Positions 33,817 to 44,090 of a DNA stretch of 64,000 bases are shown here, one piece after another. The DNA lies in assembly GCA_900473685.1 (NCBI GenBank), contig UCNE01000014.1, positions 62,001 to 126,000 of the forward strand. The letters run 5' to 3'. Position numbers and translations under genes: made by a program. This DNA comes from Hyphomicrobiales bacterium. GTDB lineage: Bacteria > Pseudomonadota > Alphaproteobacteria > Rhizobiales > Rhizobiaceae. Within the stretch, counting starts at the first letter, position 1, and every line of letters starts with the position of its first letter. The notes below the pieces were generated by a model, which had not been told where the DNA came from, made no database searches, and was given only the letters and a program-made list of their open reading frames with translations.

Positions 33817-35202
33817 TCAACCGTGACCTTCCTTGGTAAAGCTGCCGGAGACACTCTTGCGTTCGCGCAGGAATGCTGTGGGTTCGCGCGAGCCGACAAA
33901 GCCGCGTGGTTTCCACACCATGACAATGATCATGGCCAGACCGAAGATCAGCATGCGGTACAGTTCCGGGGTAAAATCAGGCCCGAAGATATGCTTCAGG
34001 AATTCCATCTCACGCAGCAGTTCGGTGCCGCCGATCATCAATGTCGCCGCGACAGCGATACCGATCAGCGATCCCATGCCGCCCAGAACCACGATGGCAA
34101 GGATGATGGCCGATTCCAGGAAGACGAAGGATTCCGGCGAGACGAAGCCCTGGCGGACGGCGAAGAAGGAGCCCGCAAAACCGCCGAACATGGCGCCCGT
34201 GGCAAAGGCGGTCAGCTTGGTCGTCACCGTATTGATGCCGAGCGAGCGGCAGGCAATCTCGTCTTCGCGCAGCGCTTCCCAGGCACGGCCGATCGGCATG
34301 CGGCGCAGACGGATGGTCACGAAGGCCGTCACCAGGCAGAGCGCCAGGATCAGGTAGAACAGGAAGATCTTGTAGTAGGCCGACGACATCGGCAGCCCGA
34401 AGACCTTGGCAAAATTGTTCGATGCACTGACATCGAACGACCAGATGCCGAACACGGATGCCTTGGCGATGCCGGAGATACCGAACGTACCCTTGGTGAC
34501 GGCCGTCCAGTTGATCAGCACCAGCCGGATGATTTCCCCGAAGGCGAGCGTCACGATCGCTAGGTAGTCGCCCTTGAGGCGCAGCACCGGAAAACCGAGG
34601 ATCATGCCCCAAAGTGCGGCAAAGATGCCGGCCATCGGCAGCAGGACCCAGAACGACAGGCCAAAATAGGACGACAGCAATGCGTAGGAATAGGCGCCGA
34701 CCGCATAGAAGGCGACATAGCCGAGATCGAGCAGGCCGGCGAGACCGACAACGATATTCAAGCCCCAGGCCAGCATCACATAGATGAGGATCTGGATGCC
34801 GAAGTTATCGACCCATTTCAACGAGCCCTGGAAACCGAACAGTGCCACCATGATCGGCGGATAGACAAGCAGGACCGCGACCGCGATCATGCTGAAGTTA
34901 CGCGTCACGAAGCCGGGTTCCTTCACGCCTGTACTGGCTTTTGAAGCCTTGCGCTCGGCGAGATAGGGCCGGATGAAGGCCACCGACAGGAAGCGCCCAA
35001 CCGCGGCGATGGCGACGAAAACCGCCAGCAATCCCCAGCGTTGAACGAGGACCAACTCGTTCAGGATGTTCTGGTCGGTCTTGAGGCCGACGAACAGAAC
35101 GAACAGGCCAAGGGCGACGAGGCCGGCATAAAACGCCTCACGCAGAGCCCGCGCCATCAGATTGCTGCCGGCGCTCTCAGGTGTATTGGTAATGTTTGCC
35201 AT
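33817..35202 (-). CDS. livM: Branched-chain amino acid ABC transporter permease LivM
   Basis: This 461-residue permease has about ten or more membrane helices, including an N-terminal pair not found in short LivM proteins. The conserved core has GLNIVVGLAGLLDLGYVAFYAVGAYS, the EAA-like RAWEALREDEIACRSLGIN and GMGSLIGIAVAA. It ends in a basic tail near FLRERKSVSGSFTKEG. It starts 4 bases after livH. It forms the channel with LivH. Confidence 0.95.
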   Translation of the reverse strand: MANITNTPESAGSNLMARALREAFYAGLVALGLFVLFVGLKTDQNILNELVLVQRWGLLAVFVAIAAVGRFLSVAFIRPYLAERKASKASTGVKEPGFVTRNFSMIAVAVLLVYPPIMVALFGFQGSLKWVDNFGIQILIYVMLAWGLNIVVGLAGLLDLGYVAFYAVGAYSYALLSSYFGLSFWVLLPMAGIFAALWGMILGFPVLRLKGDYLAIVTLAFGEIIRLVLINWTAVTKGTFGISGIAKASVFGIWSFDVSASNNFAKVFGLPMSSAYYKIFLFYLILALCLVTAFVTIRLRRMPIGRAWEALREDEIACRSLGINTVTTKLTAFATGAMFGGFAGSFFAVRQGFVSPESFVFLESAIILAIVVLGGMGSLIGIAVAATLMIGGTELLREMEFLKHIFGPDFTPELYRMLIFGLAMIIVMVWKPRGFVGSREPTAFLRERKSVSGSFTKEGHG

Positions 35203-35206
35203 TGAA

Positions 35207-36112
35207 TTATACCTTCTCGACTTCCGGCCGACCCAGAATACCAGACGGCTTGAAAATCAGCACGATGGCGAGGATCGAGAATGTCGCAACATCCTTGTAG
35301 TCGATGGTGAAATAGGCGGACCAGAGGGATTCGATGAGACCGATCATCAGCCCACCCAGCACGGCGCCCGGCAGCGAGCCGATGCCTCCGAGAACGGCGG
35401 CCGTGAAGGCCTTGACGCCCGGCGTAAAGCCGTCGGTAAAGACGATGACGCCGTAATACATCAGGTACATTGTCCCGGCGACGGCAGCCAGTGCCGCCCC
35501 CATGATGAAGGTGATCGAGATGGTCTTGTCGACGTCGATACCCAGCAGCGCCGCCATCTTGCGGTCCTGCTCGGTGGCGCGCTGAGCGCGGCCAAGCGGC
35601 GTGTGATTGACGATATACCAGAAGATCGTCAGCAGAACCGCCGTCACCACGACGATGATGATCTGCTTCAGCGAAATCGAGATGCCGAAAACATTGTAGA
35701 CCGACGAAACAAGCGGCGGGATTGGCTTGTTACGCGGGCCCTGCGTCACCTGAATGAAGTTGGACAGAGCGATGGACATGCCGATCGCGGTAATCAGCGG
35801 TGCGAGACGAAACGAGCCGCGCAAGGGCCGGTAGGCCATCTTTTCAATGACCCAGTTCCACAACCCGGTCATCAGCATCGCGACGATGATCATGATGAAC
35901 AGGGCAAGCGCGATCGGAATACCGCCGAACAGCCCAACAAGAACCAGGTAAACAATGAGTGCCGCGAAACCGCCAAGCATGAAGATATCGCCGTGGGCGA
36001 AGTTTACCATGCCGATAATGCCGTAAACCATTGTATAACCAATGGCAATCAAACCGTAAATCGAGCCAAGAGTCAGCCCATTGACGAGCTGCTGGACAAA
36101 ATACTCCATCAA
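35207..36112 (-). CDS. livH: Branched-chain amino acid ABC transporter permease LivH
   Basis: This 301-residue permease begins MEYFVQQLVNGLTLGSIYGLIAIGYTMVYG after the initiator Met, continues GMVNFAHGDIFMLGGF and has the EAA loop RATEQDRKMAALLGIDV. About eight membrane helices. The start has a GGGGGA site. It is the first gene of livHMGF; the promoter should be in the gap upstream (36113-36418). Confidence 0.95.
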   Translation of the reverse strand: MMEYFVQQLVNGLTLGSIYGLIAIGYTMVYGIIGMVNFAHGDIFMLGGFAALIVYLVLVGLFGGIPIALALFIMIIVAMLMTGLWNWVIEKMAYRPLRGSFRLAPLITAIGMSIALSNFIQVTQGPRNKPIPPLVSSVYNVFGISISLKQIIIVVVTAVLLTIFWYIVNHTPLGRAQRATEQDRKMAALLGIDVDKTISITFIMGAALAAVAGTMYLMYYGVIVFTDGFTPGVKAFTAAVLGGIGSLPGAVLGGLMIGLIESLWSAYFTIDYKDVATFSILAIVLIFKPSGILGRPEVEKV

Positions 36113-36418
36113 TATCCCCCGGGTCTGATCCTAGTAGGTCAGACCTCTTCTTTTCGTGGCTCTTTCTGAGCCTTTTCGATAGAGGATTCCATAATGCTTT
36201 CAGACCAAAAGTGAAGCGTAAAATGATGCTTTCCTGATTTTCTTTCCCATTTTAGTGATATTGACGCTTAAACGGTCGGAAAATCAAAAATAGTGCAGTT
36301 CAGGCCCTGTTTTTGGGCATCAGACCGTGATTTCTACGGTTAACCTCACACGAGGATCCGGCGGTCTCGTTGACCGCCGGCCGGGTCCGCAAAGGGTTCG
36401 TTCCTGCAATCGAACCGG
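36113..36418. other. Intergenic region upstream of livH
   Basis: This 306-base gap separates the FAD-dehydrogenase stop from livH, both on the minus strand. No coding sequence is convincing. It is AT-richer than its surroundings between 36180 and 36300, as expected for a promoter. A perfect 9-bp inverted repeat with a 5-base loop (CCGGCGGTC / GACCGCCGG, 36358-36380) lies near the upstream gene end and may act as its transcript end, although no T-run follows. Confidence 0.55.
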
Positions 36419-38845
36419 TCAGGATCGCATACGCGAACCATTGGCATCGAAAAGCGGCTGCGCCTGCAGGCGGGCGGGTAGCATCTCGCCCAGCAATTCA
36501 ACTTGCCATCCCTCGACCTCGTCCGCAACCTCCTTTGGAACATAGCCGATCGCCACGGAAACGCCGGAAGCGTGGGCGTAGCCGCCCGATGTCACCCAGC
36601 CACAGACCTTGCCGTTCAGCGAGATCGGCTCGTCGCCGATAACATCGGCATCCTTGGCATCGATGATAAAGGTTCGCAATCTCAAGTTGCCGCCTTTGGC
36701 CTTTTCCTTGGCCGCCGCCTGTTTGCCGATGAAGTCAGCATCCTTCTTCAGCGCAACGAATCGCCCGAGCCCGGCTTCGAACGGCCCGTAAAGCGGACGG
36801 TATTCGCGCGACCAGCTGCCGAAGGATTTTTCGACGCGCAGCGCGTTGAGCGCACGCAGGCCAAACGGCTTGATAGAAAATTCGGCACCGGCTTCCATGA
36901 TCAGGTCATAGAGATAGCGCTGATATTCCGGCTTCATCCAGATCTCGTAGCCGAGATCACCGGTATAGCTGACACGGCCGACGATCGCCGGTGCCATGCC
37001 GAGATCCATCCGGCGGATATCCATAAAGGCAAAAGCCTCGTCGGACATGTCGAGATGTGTCAGCTTGGAAATCAGCGCACGGGAGTTGGGGCCGGCAATC
37101 GACAGGCCGACCAGCTGCAGGTTCAGCGCCTTAAGTGTGACCGAGCCGTCCTTCGGCAGGTGGCCTTCGAACCAACGCATGTGATAGTCTTCGGCGATAC
37201 CGGAACCGATCAGCAGGAAATCCCCCTCGCCAAGCTTTGCCAGCGTGAAATCGCCGATCAGCTTGCCGTCGTCCTTCAGCATCGGCGCCAGCGACATACG
37301 GCCGGTCGCCGGGATGCGGCAGGTCAGCATTCGGTCGAGCCAGGCTTCCGCACCCGTGCCGGTAATCGTGTATTTGGCAAAGCCGGATGTTTCCATCACA
37401 CCGACGCTGTCGCGCACGGCCCTGGCTTCGGCGCCGACGACATCAAAATCGTTGGAACGGCGCCAGGAGAATTTGTCCTCCTCGCCCTTCGGCGCAAACC
37501 AGAGCGGTGATTCGAGACCATAGGAAGCGCCGAAGACAGCACCGGCATCCTTCAGCTTGTCGTAGATCGGCGTCGTCAGGAATGGACGGGCACCCGGCAA
37601 TTCCTCGTTGGGATAACGGATCGAGAAGCGGCGGGAATAGTTTTCGCGCACCTTGGCATTGGTGAAGCCGAGCGTGGCGAAATCGCCGTAACGCGACACG
37701 TCCATGGCAAATACGTCGAAACCTGGATCGCCATAGATGATCCAGTTGGCAAGCGCGAGGCCGACGCCACCGCCCTGGCTGAAGCCGGCCATGACGGCGC
37801 AGGCCGACCAGTAATTGGTCAGGCCGCGCACCGGGCCGACGAGCGGATTGCCGTCCGGGGAGAAGGTGAAGGGGCCGTTGATGATCTTCTTGATGCCGGC
37901 GTTGTTGAAGGCTGGGAAGTGGCGGAAGCCGACTTCGAGTTCGGGCGTGATGCGCTCGATGTCTTCGGCGAGCAGTTCATGGCCAAAATCCCATGGGGTG
38001 GTGATCGGTGACCACGGGCGGCAGGCCTTTTCATAGGTGCCCATCAGCATGCCGTTGCGTTCCTGCCGCAGATAGATCTCACCATCGAAATCGACGCAGT
38101 GCATCAGCTCCTTGCCACGCGTCTGGTTGAATTCGATGACCTCAGGCATATCCTCGGTGATGAGATACATATGCTCCATGGCCAGCACCGGCAGCTCCAA
38201 CCCTGTCATGCGGCCAACTTCGCGCGCCCACAGACCGGCCGCGTTGACGACATGCTCGGCGATGATCTCGCCCTTGTTGGTGATGACCCGCCAGGAGCCA
38301 TCTTCCCGCTGGACAAGATCTTCCACCTTGGTGTGCAGGTAGATATCGGCACCGTTCTTCTTGGCGGATTTGGCATAGGCATGGGTGGTGCCATAGGGAT
38401 CGAGATGGCCCTCGACCGGATCGAACACGGCACCGACGAACTGCGACGGGTCAAGCAGCGGCATCAACTCATGCGCTTCCTTCGGCGTCAGAAGTTCGGC
38501 TTCGAGCCCCATGTAGCGGCCCTTGGCGAGGATCGACTTCATCCAGTCGAACCGTTCCTTGGTCGCCGCCAGCATCATGCCGGAGGTCATGTGAAGGCCG
38601 ATATCCTGGCCGGAATATTCCTGGATTTCCTTGTAGAGTTCGACCGTATATTTCTGCAGCTTGGCGACGTTGGGATCACCATTGATGGTGTGCATGCCGC
38701 CGGCCGCATGCCAGGTCGAGCCGGAGGTCAGTTCCGAGCGTTCCAGAAGAACAACATCGGTCCAGCCGAATTTCGTCAGGTGATAAAGGATCGAACAACC
38801 GACGACGCCGCCGCCGATAACGACGACCCTGGCATGGCTTTTCAT
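36419..38845 (-). CDS. Sarcosine/dimethylglycine dehydrogenase-like FAD oxidoreductase with GcvT domain
   Basis: This 808-residue protein has an N-terminal DAO-type FAD domain (VVVIGGGVVGCSILYHLT) with SGSTWHAAGG. H46 matches the covalent flavin His of mammalian DMGDH/SARDH. An FAO_M-like linker follows, then a GcvT-type folate-binding half (GAEAWLDRMLTCRIPATG, VSYTGDLGYEIWMKPEYQRYLYD, GLRALNALRVEKSFGSW) and a GcvT C-terminal barrel (GKVCGWVTSGGYAHASG). It oxidatively demethylates N-methyl glycines, passing the one-carbon unit to tetrahydrofolate. The start has a GGAG site. It lies 181 bases after soxG in the same direction. Exact substrate uncertain. Confidence 0.9.
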   Translation of the reverse strand: MKSHARVVVIGGGVVGCSILYHLTKFGWTDVVLLERSELTSGSTWHAAGGMHTINGDPNVAKLQKYTVELYKEIQEYSGQDIGLHMTSGMMLAATKERFDWMKSILAKGRYMGLEAELLTPKEAHELMPLLDPSQFVGAVFDPVEGHLDPYGTTHAYAKSAKKNGADIYLHTKVEDLVQREDGSWRVITNKGEIIAEHVVNAAGLWAREVGRMTGLELPVLAMEHMYLITEDMPEVIEFNQTRGKELMHCVDFDGEIYLRQERNGMLMGTYEKACRPWSPITTPWDFGHELLAEDIERITPELEVGFRHFPAFNNAGIKKIINGPFTFSPDGNPLVGPVRGLTNYWSACAVMAGFSQGGGVGLALANWIIYGDPGFDVFAMDVSRYGDFATLGFTNAKVRENYSRRFSIRYPNEELPGARPFLTTPIYDKLKDAGAVFGASYGLESPLWFAPKGEEDKFSWRRSNDFDVVGAEARAVRDSVGVMETSGFAKYTITGTGAEAWLDRMLTCRIPATGRMSLAPMLKDDGKLIGDFTLAKLGEGDFLLIGSGIAEDYHMRWFEGHLPKDGSVTLKALNLQLVGLSIAGPNSRALISKLTHLDMSDEAFAFMDIRRMDLGMAPAIVGRVSYTGDLGYEIWMKPEYQRYLYDLIMEAGAEFSIKPFGLRALNALRVEKSFGSWSREYRPLYGPFEAGLGRFVALKKDADFIGKQAAAKEKAKGGNLRLRTFIIDAKDADVIGDEPISLNGKVCGWVTSGGYAHASGVSVAIGYVPKEVADEVEGWQVELLGEMLPARLQAQPLFDANGSRMRS

Positions 38846-39026
38846 GGATATTCTCCGGTTTCGGGACTGCCTGCAAAAAGCATCCCGCTCAGTTAAGCAA
38901 AATCTTGGCTATCGAAACCGTACCGGCAAAGTCGCGCGGGTTAAAGATATCCCTGCGAACAGGTCTTGCCCATTCCCGCCATCGGCTACTTCAGGAGCGC
39001 CGTAAAAACGTCACGCGATGCCGCAT

Positions 39027-39587
39027 TTATACCCGGACGGAGAAACCGGCGGAGAGATCGAACTCCCGGCCCATCACCTTCAGATCATCGAAAAGTGCAA
39101 CAGCAAAACTGCGCATGACGATCAACTCGAACTCATTTTCGCCGGTGCGGGCCAGATTGACGCTGATATGACCGCAGAGAACGTTGGATGACGCGCCAAT
39201 TTCAAACATCGCCGGATGCAGGTCCGTGGCAATACCCTTGGCAAGAAGGCGACGGACGTTGGGGCCGGACAGCCTGAAAACGACGCGGCCATCGCTCTGG
39301 TCGACAATGTAGGCCGTCTCTGCCAGCAGCAAGGATAAATTGCGATGCAGGCTTTCCGGCGTTTCCGATTGCGACACGGCCAGCAACTCGCCGGGTCCGG
39401 TAAAGCGGATTGAGACAACGCCGGATGCCGCCAGCCCCGCGGTAACGGAAGCCTCTTCGCCATCCATCGCCATCACTGAGACGATCGCAGAGGAGCGCGG
39501 AATATCGAGATGATCGACGGCGCGAATGCCCGGTTCCAGCGGCAGCAGATCATCCAGGGGATGCCGGGAAATATAGGTTCTGCTCAT
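39027..39587 (-). CDS. soxG: Sarcosine oxidase gamma subunit SoxG
   Basis: This 186-residue protein has weak overall conservation but a recognisable SoxG pattern: TAYIVDQSDGRVVFRLSGPNVRRLLAKGI, then DLHPAMFEIGASSNVLCGHISVNLARTGENEFELIVMRSFA (central part ending MRSFAVALFDDL). It is a structural subunit of the heterotetramer, with a YgfZ/GcvT-like fold. It starts 7 bases after soxA with a GAGGCGG site. It is the last gene of soxBDAG. Confidence 0.92.
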   Translation of the reverse strand: MSRTYISRHPLDDLLPLEPGIRAVDHLDIPRSSAIVSVMAMDGEEASVTAGLAASGVVSIRFTGPGELLAVSQSETPESLHRNLSLLLAETAYIVDQSDGRVVFRLSGPNVRRLLAKGIATDLHPAMFEIGASSNVLCGHISVNLARTGENEFELIVMRSFAVALFDDLKVMGREFDLSAGFSVRV

Positions 39588-39594
39588 GTCCGCC

Positions 39595-42552
39595 TCAGGA
39601 ATTCAGTTTCGTGTTGCCGGGATCAACGAAGACAGGATTGCAGATTTCCGCCACCGTTTCGGCACCTGCCAGCTTGTCCCAGACGACGACACGTTCGCCA
39701 TAGCGCTCGCGGCCCGATTTGAGGAAGGCCAGCGCAATGTCGTGTCCAAGCGTCGGGGAGAAACAGGCGGAGCTGACATAACCCTGATCGTTCAGTGTCG
39801 AGGGCTTTGCCCCCTCGCGCAACAGATGCGCTCCGGCGCGGATATGCTGGTCCGTTTCCACCGGCTTTAACCCAACCATCTGCATCCGGTCAGCAGCCGT
39901 CAGTCCGTAACGGGTCGAAAGCCGCTTGCCGATGAAGTCCGGTTTCTGCGCCGAGACCATGCGCCCGAAGCCGGCATCATCAGGCGTGACCCGGCCATCG
40001 AATTCGGCATGGGTGACATGGCCCTTTTCGATGCGCAGAACGTTCAGGGCTTCCAGCCCGTAAGCGCAAATCCCATGCGCCCTGCCCTCTTCCATGATGG
40101 CATCCGCAACCGCTTCGCCAAGCCCGGCAGGAACGGCCAGCTCATAGGCCAGTTCACCGGAAAACGAGATCCGGAACAGCCTCGCCTTCAATCCACCCTT
40201 CAGAGTAACCGCACCGGCAGCAAGGAACGGGAAGGCCGCGTCGGAAATATCATCCTCGACCAAAGCCTGTAGGATCAGCCGTGCCTTCGGCCCGGCGATC
40301 GCCATCTGCGCCCATTGATCCGTCGAGGAGCAGAAGCGGACCTTGAGGTCCGGCCAATGCACCTGCGCACAATATTCCATATGGGACATGACGCCACTGG
40401 CCAGCGCCGTGGTCGTGGTCATGACAAAATGCTCGTGCGACAACCGGCTGGTCGTGCCATCGTCATAGACCATCCCATCTTCGCGCAGCATCAACCCGTA
40501 ACGCGCCTTTCCAACCGGCAGTTTCAGGAACGGATTGCAATAGAGGCGATTGAGAAATTCGGCCGCATCCGGCCCGAAAATTTCGATCTTGCCGAGCGTC
40601 GAGACATCGCAGAGACCGGCATTTTCCCGGACATTACGGACTTCCCGGTCCGTGCTTTCGCGCCAGGTCTTTTCGCCACCACGCGAGAAATAGGCGGGGC
40701 GGAACCAGAGGCCGGAATCGACGAACACGGCACCGTGTCTCTGCGCCCAGCCATGCAGCGGCGATTTGCGCACCGGAGCCGCATGTTCGTCACGCGATGT
40801 CCCGGCCAAAGCGCCAAAGGCGACCGGCGTGTAGAACGGCCGAAAGGTGGTGGTGCCGACATCGGCAGGACTGATGCCCTGCATCGCGGCCAGAAGGCCC
40901 GTGGCGTTGATGCCGGAGAGCTTGCCCTGATCGGTCGCCATGCCGTTTGTCGTGTAGCGCTTGGCATGTTCGACATGACCAAAGCCTTCGCGCAGGGCAA
41001 GGCCGATATCCTTGACATGGACATCGTTCTGAAAATCGACAAAGGCCTTTGCCTTGGCACCCGGCGAATACCACAGCGCCGTGAACGAGGGATCGATTTC
41101 GCCCTCGACGGCTGGCGCGGTGTGGGAGACTGCCGAAAATCCGAGATCGGCAACGAGAGCCGCCGCCTTCTCGGCACCATCCTTCAGACAGCCAGCCAAA
41201 GTGTAGCGTCCCGCCGCAGCCCCGGCGACAACAAGCCCATTGCCGACGTCCGGCGCAAGAAACGTCTTCAAATCCTCGGACCAGACGGCCTTGGCCCCGC
41301 GCTGGCAGGCAAGATGGATAATCGGGTTCCAGCCGCCGGACATGCCGATCGCATCGCAGGCAATCGTCTGCTCGAAGCCCGAGCGCTCTACCACGACACC
41401 GGCTACGCGCTGACGCCCCTTGGTGTCGATGACCGACGCCGATCGAATGACCCGAACGCCGTCCGGCGCACGATCAGAACCATCAGCGCGGCTGTCGATG
41501 ATCGCAGCAATGTCAACACCATGCGCCGCGAGGTCGGCGGCGGTGCGGTAACCGGCGCTGCCATTGCTGAAAATTGCCACCGATTTTCCGGCCGCCACGC
41601 CGAAGCGGTTGGCATAGGTACGCATGGCGCCGGCCATCATCACACCCGGCTTGTCATTGCCGCCGAAGACCAGCGGCCGTTCCTCGGCACCTGTCGCCAG
41701 CAACGCCCGCTTTGCGATGATCCGCCAAAGCCGTTCGACCGGCAGTTTCGCCTGCGGCAGCGCCACATGCTTCTGCATCCGCTCGACCGCGCCAAACACA
41801 TTGTCATCGTACCAACCGAAAACAGTGGTGCGCGGCATCATCGTCACATTTGGCAAGGACCGGAGTTCCGCGAGGCCCCTCTCGGCAAAATCCTGCGCAG
41901 AAGCGTCGCCGATCCGCGCCGTTTCGCCAAGCAGCGAACCGCCCAGCCTGAAATCCTCGTCGGCAAGGATAACCCGCAAGCCTGCACGGCCCGCCGTCAA
42001 TGCCGCCATCAATCCCGTCGGACCGGACCCCACCACCAGCAGATCGCAATGGGCCCAGCATTTTTCATAGGCCTGCGGATCGCGTTCCAGCACTGCGCGT
42101 CCAAGCCCTGCCGCCTTGCGGATGATGGGCTCATAGACCTTCTCCCAGAAGGCCGCCGGCCACATGAACGTCTTGTAGTAGAAACCGGCTCCAAGAAACG
42201 GCGACAACAGGCCGTTGAGGGCGCCGATATCGTATTTCAGCGATGGGAAGCGGTTCTGGCTGCGGGCGTCGAGACCGGAATAAAGTTCGGCAACCGTTGC
42301 CTTGGTGTTCGGGTCGCTATCGGCGCCCTTGCCGATGGTGACGAGCGCATTCGGTTCGGACGGCCCGGCGGTGACAATGCCGCGCGGCCGGTGATATTTG
42401 AAGCTGCGGCCGACCAGAAGCTGATCATTGGCAAGCAGCGCGGAGGCAAGCGTATCGCCCGAAAATCCGGTGAGGTTCCGGCCGTCAAACCGGAAATCGA
42501 GCGGCGCGCTGCGATCGGTCAGACCGCCGGAGGCAAGACGATAGGCAGTCAT
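39595..42552 (-). CDS. soxA: Sarcosine oxidase alpha subunit SoxA
   Basis: This 985-residue subunit has the N-terminal Fer2-like segment (GDTLASALLANDQ, VGRSFKYHRPRGIVTAGP) and an NAD-binding FAD/NAD domain (LLVVGSGPTGLMAALTAGRAG). The C-terminal GcvT-like tetrahydrofolate domain has CDVSTLGKIEIFGPDAAEFL and FSGELAYELAVPAGLG. It oxidises sarcosine with SoxB, D and G to glycine, hydrogen peroxide and methylene-tetrahydrofolate. It overlaps soxD by 4 bases. Length is normal for the family. Confidence 0.97.
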   Translation of the reverse strand: MTAYRLASGGLTDRSAPLDFRFDGRNLTGFSGDTLASALLANDQLLVGRSFKYHRPRGIVTAGPSEPNALVTIGKGADSDPNTKATVAELYSGLDARSQNRFPSLKYDIGALNGLLSPFLGAGFYYKTFMWPAAFWEKVYEPIIRKAAGLGRAVLERDPQAYEKCWAHCDLLVVGSGPTGLMAALTAGRAGLRVILADEDFRLGGSLLGETARIGDASAQDFAERGLAELRSLPNVTMMPRTTVFGWYDDNVFGAVERMQKHVALPQAKLPVERLWRIIAKRALLATGAEERPLVFGGNDKPGVMMAGAMRTYANRFGVAAGKSVAIFSNGSAGYRTAADLAAHGVDIAAIIDSRADGSDRAPDGVRVIRSASVIDTKGRQRVAGVVVERSGFEQTIACDAIGMSGGWNPIIHLACQRGAKAVWSEDLKTFLAPDVGNGLVVAGAAAGRYTLAGCLKDGAEKAAALVADLGFSAVSHTAPAVEGEIDPSFTALWYSPGAKAKAFVDFQNDVHVKDIGLALREGFGHVEHAKRYTTNGMATDQGKLSGINATGLLAAMQGISPADVGTTTFRPFYTPVAFGALAGTSRDEHAAPVRKSPLHGWAQRHGAVFVDSGLWFRPAYFSRGGEKTWRESTDREVRNVRENAGLCDVSTLGKIEIFGPDAAEFLNRLYCNPFLKLPVGKARYGLMLREDGMVYDDGTTSRLSHEHFVMTTTTALASGVMSHMEYCAQVHWPDLKVRFCSSTDQWAQMAIAGPKARLILQALVEDDISDAAFPFLAAGAVTLKGGLKARLFRISFSGELAYELAVPAGLGEAVADAIMEEGRAHGICAYGLEALNVLRIEKGHVTHAEFDGRVTPDDAGFGRMVSAQKPDFIGKRLSTRYGLTAADRMQMVGLKPVETDQHIRAGAHLLREGAKPSTLNDQGYVSSACFSPTLGHDIALAFLKSGRERYGERVVVWDKLAGAETVAEICNPVFVDPGNTKLNS

Positions 42553-42827
42553 CGGCTCCCCTCCCGCTTAACAATGGCAGCATCGGTGACGGAAAACACC
42601 TCATGCGTGAACGTATCGCGCTCGACCACCAGCCAGCGGCGGCAACCGGCCCCATGCTGCCAATGTTCGCGGTAGCGTCCGCGTGGATTGCTGCGGATAT
42701 GGACATAATCGTTCCAGGCCTCGTCGGACGCTTCCGGATCGGGGCGGACCAGCGACGCGTCGCCGCGGATCGAAAACTCTTCCTTCGGCCGGACGCCGCA
42801 ATGCGGGCAGTGAATGAGGCTCGCCAT
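42549..42827 (-). CDS. soxD: Sarcosine oxidase delta subunit SoxD
   Basis: This 92-residue subunit has the zinc-site HCPHCG near the N-terminus and the paired REHWQHGAGCRRW in the middle, the ligands of the SoxD zinc. VVERDTFTHEV follows. It starts 12 bases after soxB and overlaps soxA by ATGA. Confidence 0.96.
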   Translation of the reverse strand: MASLIHCPHCGVRPKEEFSIRGDASLVRPDPEASDEAWNDYVHIRSNPRGRYREHWQHGAGCRRWLVVERDTFTHEVFSVTDAAIVKREGSR

Positions 42828-42839
42828 TCTTTTAAGATC

Positions 42840-44090
42840 TCAATGCAGGTTGGGCTGTGGGCCAGCGCCGTGTTCATCAATGGGATAGCCGCGCTCGAAG
42901 CGGTCGAGGCGCAGAAAGCGGGCGACGGGATGGGTTTCATTCTTGGCGATCAGATGCGCGAAACACCAGCCAGACGCCGGCGTCGCCTTGAAGCCGCCGT
43001 AGCACCAGCCGCAGTTCAGATAGAGATTGTCGATCGGCGTATGGCTGATGATCGGCGAGCCGTCCATGCTCATGTCCATCACCCCGCCCCAGGAGCGCAG
43101 CACGCGTACCCGCGACAGGCCGGGGATCATCGTCACCCCCTCCTCCATCACATGCTCGACCGTCGCCAGATTGCCGCGCTGGGCATAGGAATTGTAGCCG
43201 TCGATCTCGGCGCCGAAAACAAGGCCGCCCTTGTCCGACTGGGAAATATAAAAATGCCCGGCGCCATAGGTAATGACGTGATCGATGGCAGGCTTTAGCC
43301 CTTCGGTAACGAAGGCCTGCAGGACGTGACTTTCGATCGGCAGCTTCAAGTCCGCCATCTGCCCGACACGGGAGGTATTGCCGGCTGCGGCGAGCCCAAG
43401 TTTGCCGCAGCCGATGAAGCCTCTGGATGTCTCGACGCCGGTGACGACGCCGTTCTCGCGGCGGATGCCAGTGACTTCGCAATTCTGGATCAGATCGACG
43501 CCAAGCCGGTCGGCGGCGCGGGCGTAACCCCAGGCCACGGCATCATGACGCGCCGTACCGCCACGCTTCTGCAGCAGACCGCCCATGATCGGAAAGCGGG
43601 CATGTTCGAAATTCAGGAAAGGCAGCATCTTCTTCAAGGCGGCGCGGTCCAGCAACTCGGCCGGAACGCCCTCCATCCACATGGCGTTGCCGCGGCGGAT
43701 ATAGGCGTCGCGCTGGCTGTCATTGTGGTAGAGATTGATGACGCCGCGCTGCGACAGCATGGCGTTATAGTTGAGGTCCTGCTCCATGCCTTCCCAGAGC
43801 TTCATCGAAAACTCGTAGAAAGGCTCATTGCCGGGCAGCATGTAGTTGGAGCGCACGATCGTGGTATTGCGGCCGACATTGCCGGAGCCGAGATAGCCCT
43901 TTTCCAGCACCGCGATGTTCTTGAGGTCGAATTCCTTGGCAAGATAATAGGCCGTTGCCAGCCCATGGCCGCCGCCGCCGACAATGATCACATCGTAAAA
44001 CGGTTTTGGCTCCGGCTGGCGCCAGGCCGGCGTCCAGTTGACGTTGCCCGTCAGCGCTTGTCTGATGATGGAAAATGCCGAATAACGCAT
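42840..44090 (-). CDS. soxB: Sarcosine oxidase beta subunit SoxB
   Basis: This 416-residue FAD/FMN protein has the dinucleotide motif VIIVGGGGHGLATAYYLA and NVGRNTTIVRSNY. H182 in TARHDAVAWGYA is the likely covalent FMN site by comparison with the family. The C-terminus WCYGGFKATPASGWCFAHL is typical. It contains the sarcosine oxidation site. It is the first gene of soxBDAG; the promoter should lie in the 270-base gap shared with the cysQ-like gene. Confidence 0.97.
   Translation of the reverse strand: MRYSAFSIIRQALTGNVNWTPAWRQPEPKPFYDVIIVGGGGHGLATAYYLAKEFDLKNIAVLEKGYLGSGNVGRNTTIVRSNYMLPGNEPFYEFSMKLWEGMEQDLNYNAMLSQRGVINLYHNDSQRDAYIRRGNAMWMEGVPAELLDRAALKKMLPFLNFEHARFPIMGGLLQKRGGTARHDAVAWGYARAADRLGVDLIQNCEVTGIRRENGVVTGVETSRGFIGCGKLGLAAAGNTSRVGQMADLKLPIESHVLQAFVTEGLKPAIDHVITYGAGHFYISQSDKGGLVFGAEIDGYNSYAQRGNLATVEHVMEEGVTMIPGLSRVRVLRSWGGVMDMSMDGSPIISHTPIDNLYLNCGWCYGGFKATPASGWCFAHLIAKNETHPVARFLRLDRFERGYPIDEHGAGPQPNLH

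Noticed and set aside
40315-42675. Open frame of 786 codons on the plus strand opposite soxA/soxD
   Set aside because: It mirrors the codon structure of soxA; the composition is Arg-rich and no family features are visible.
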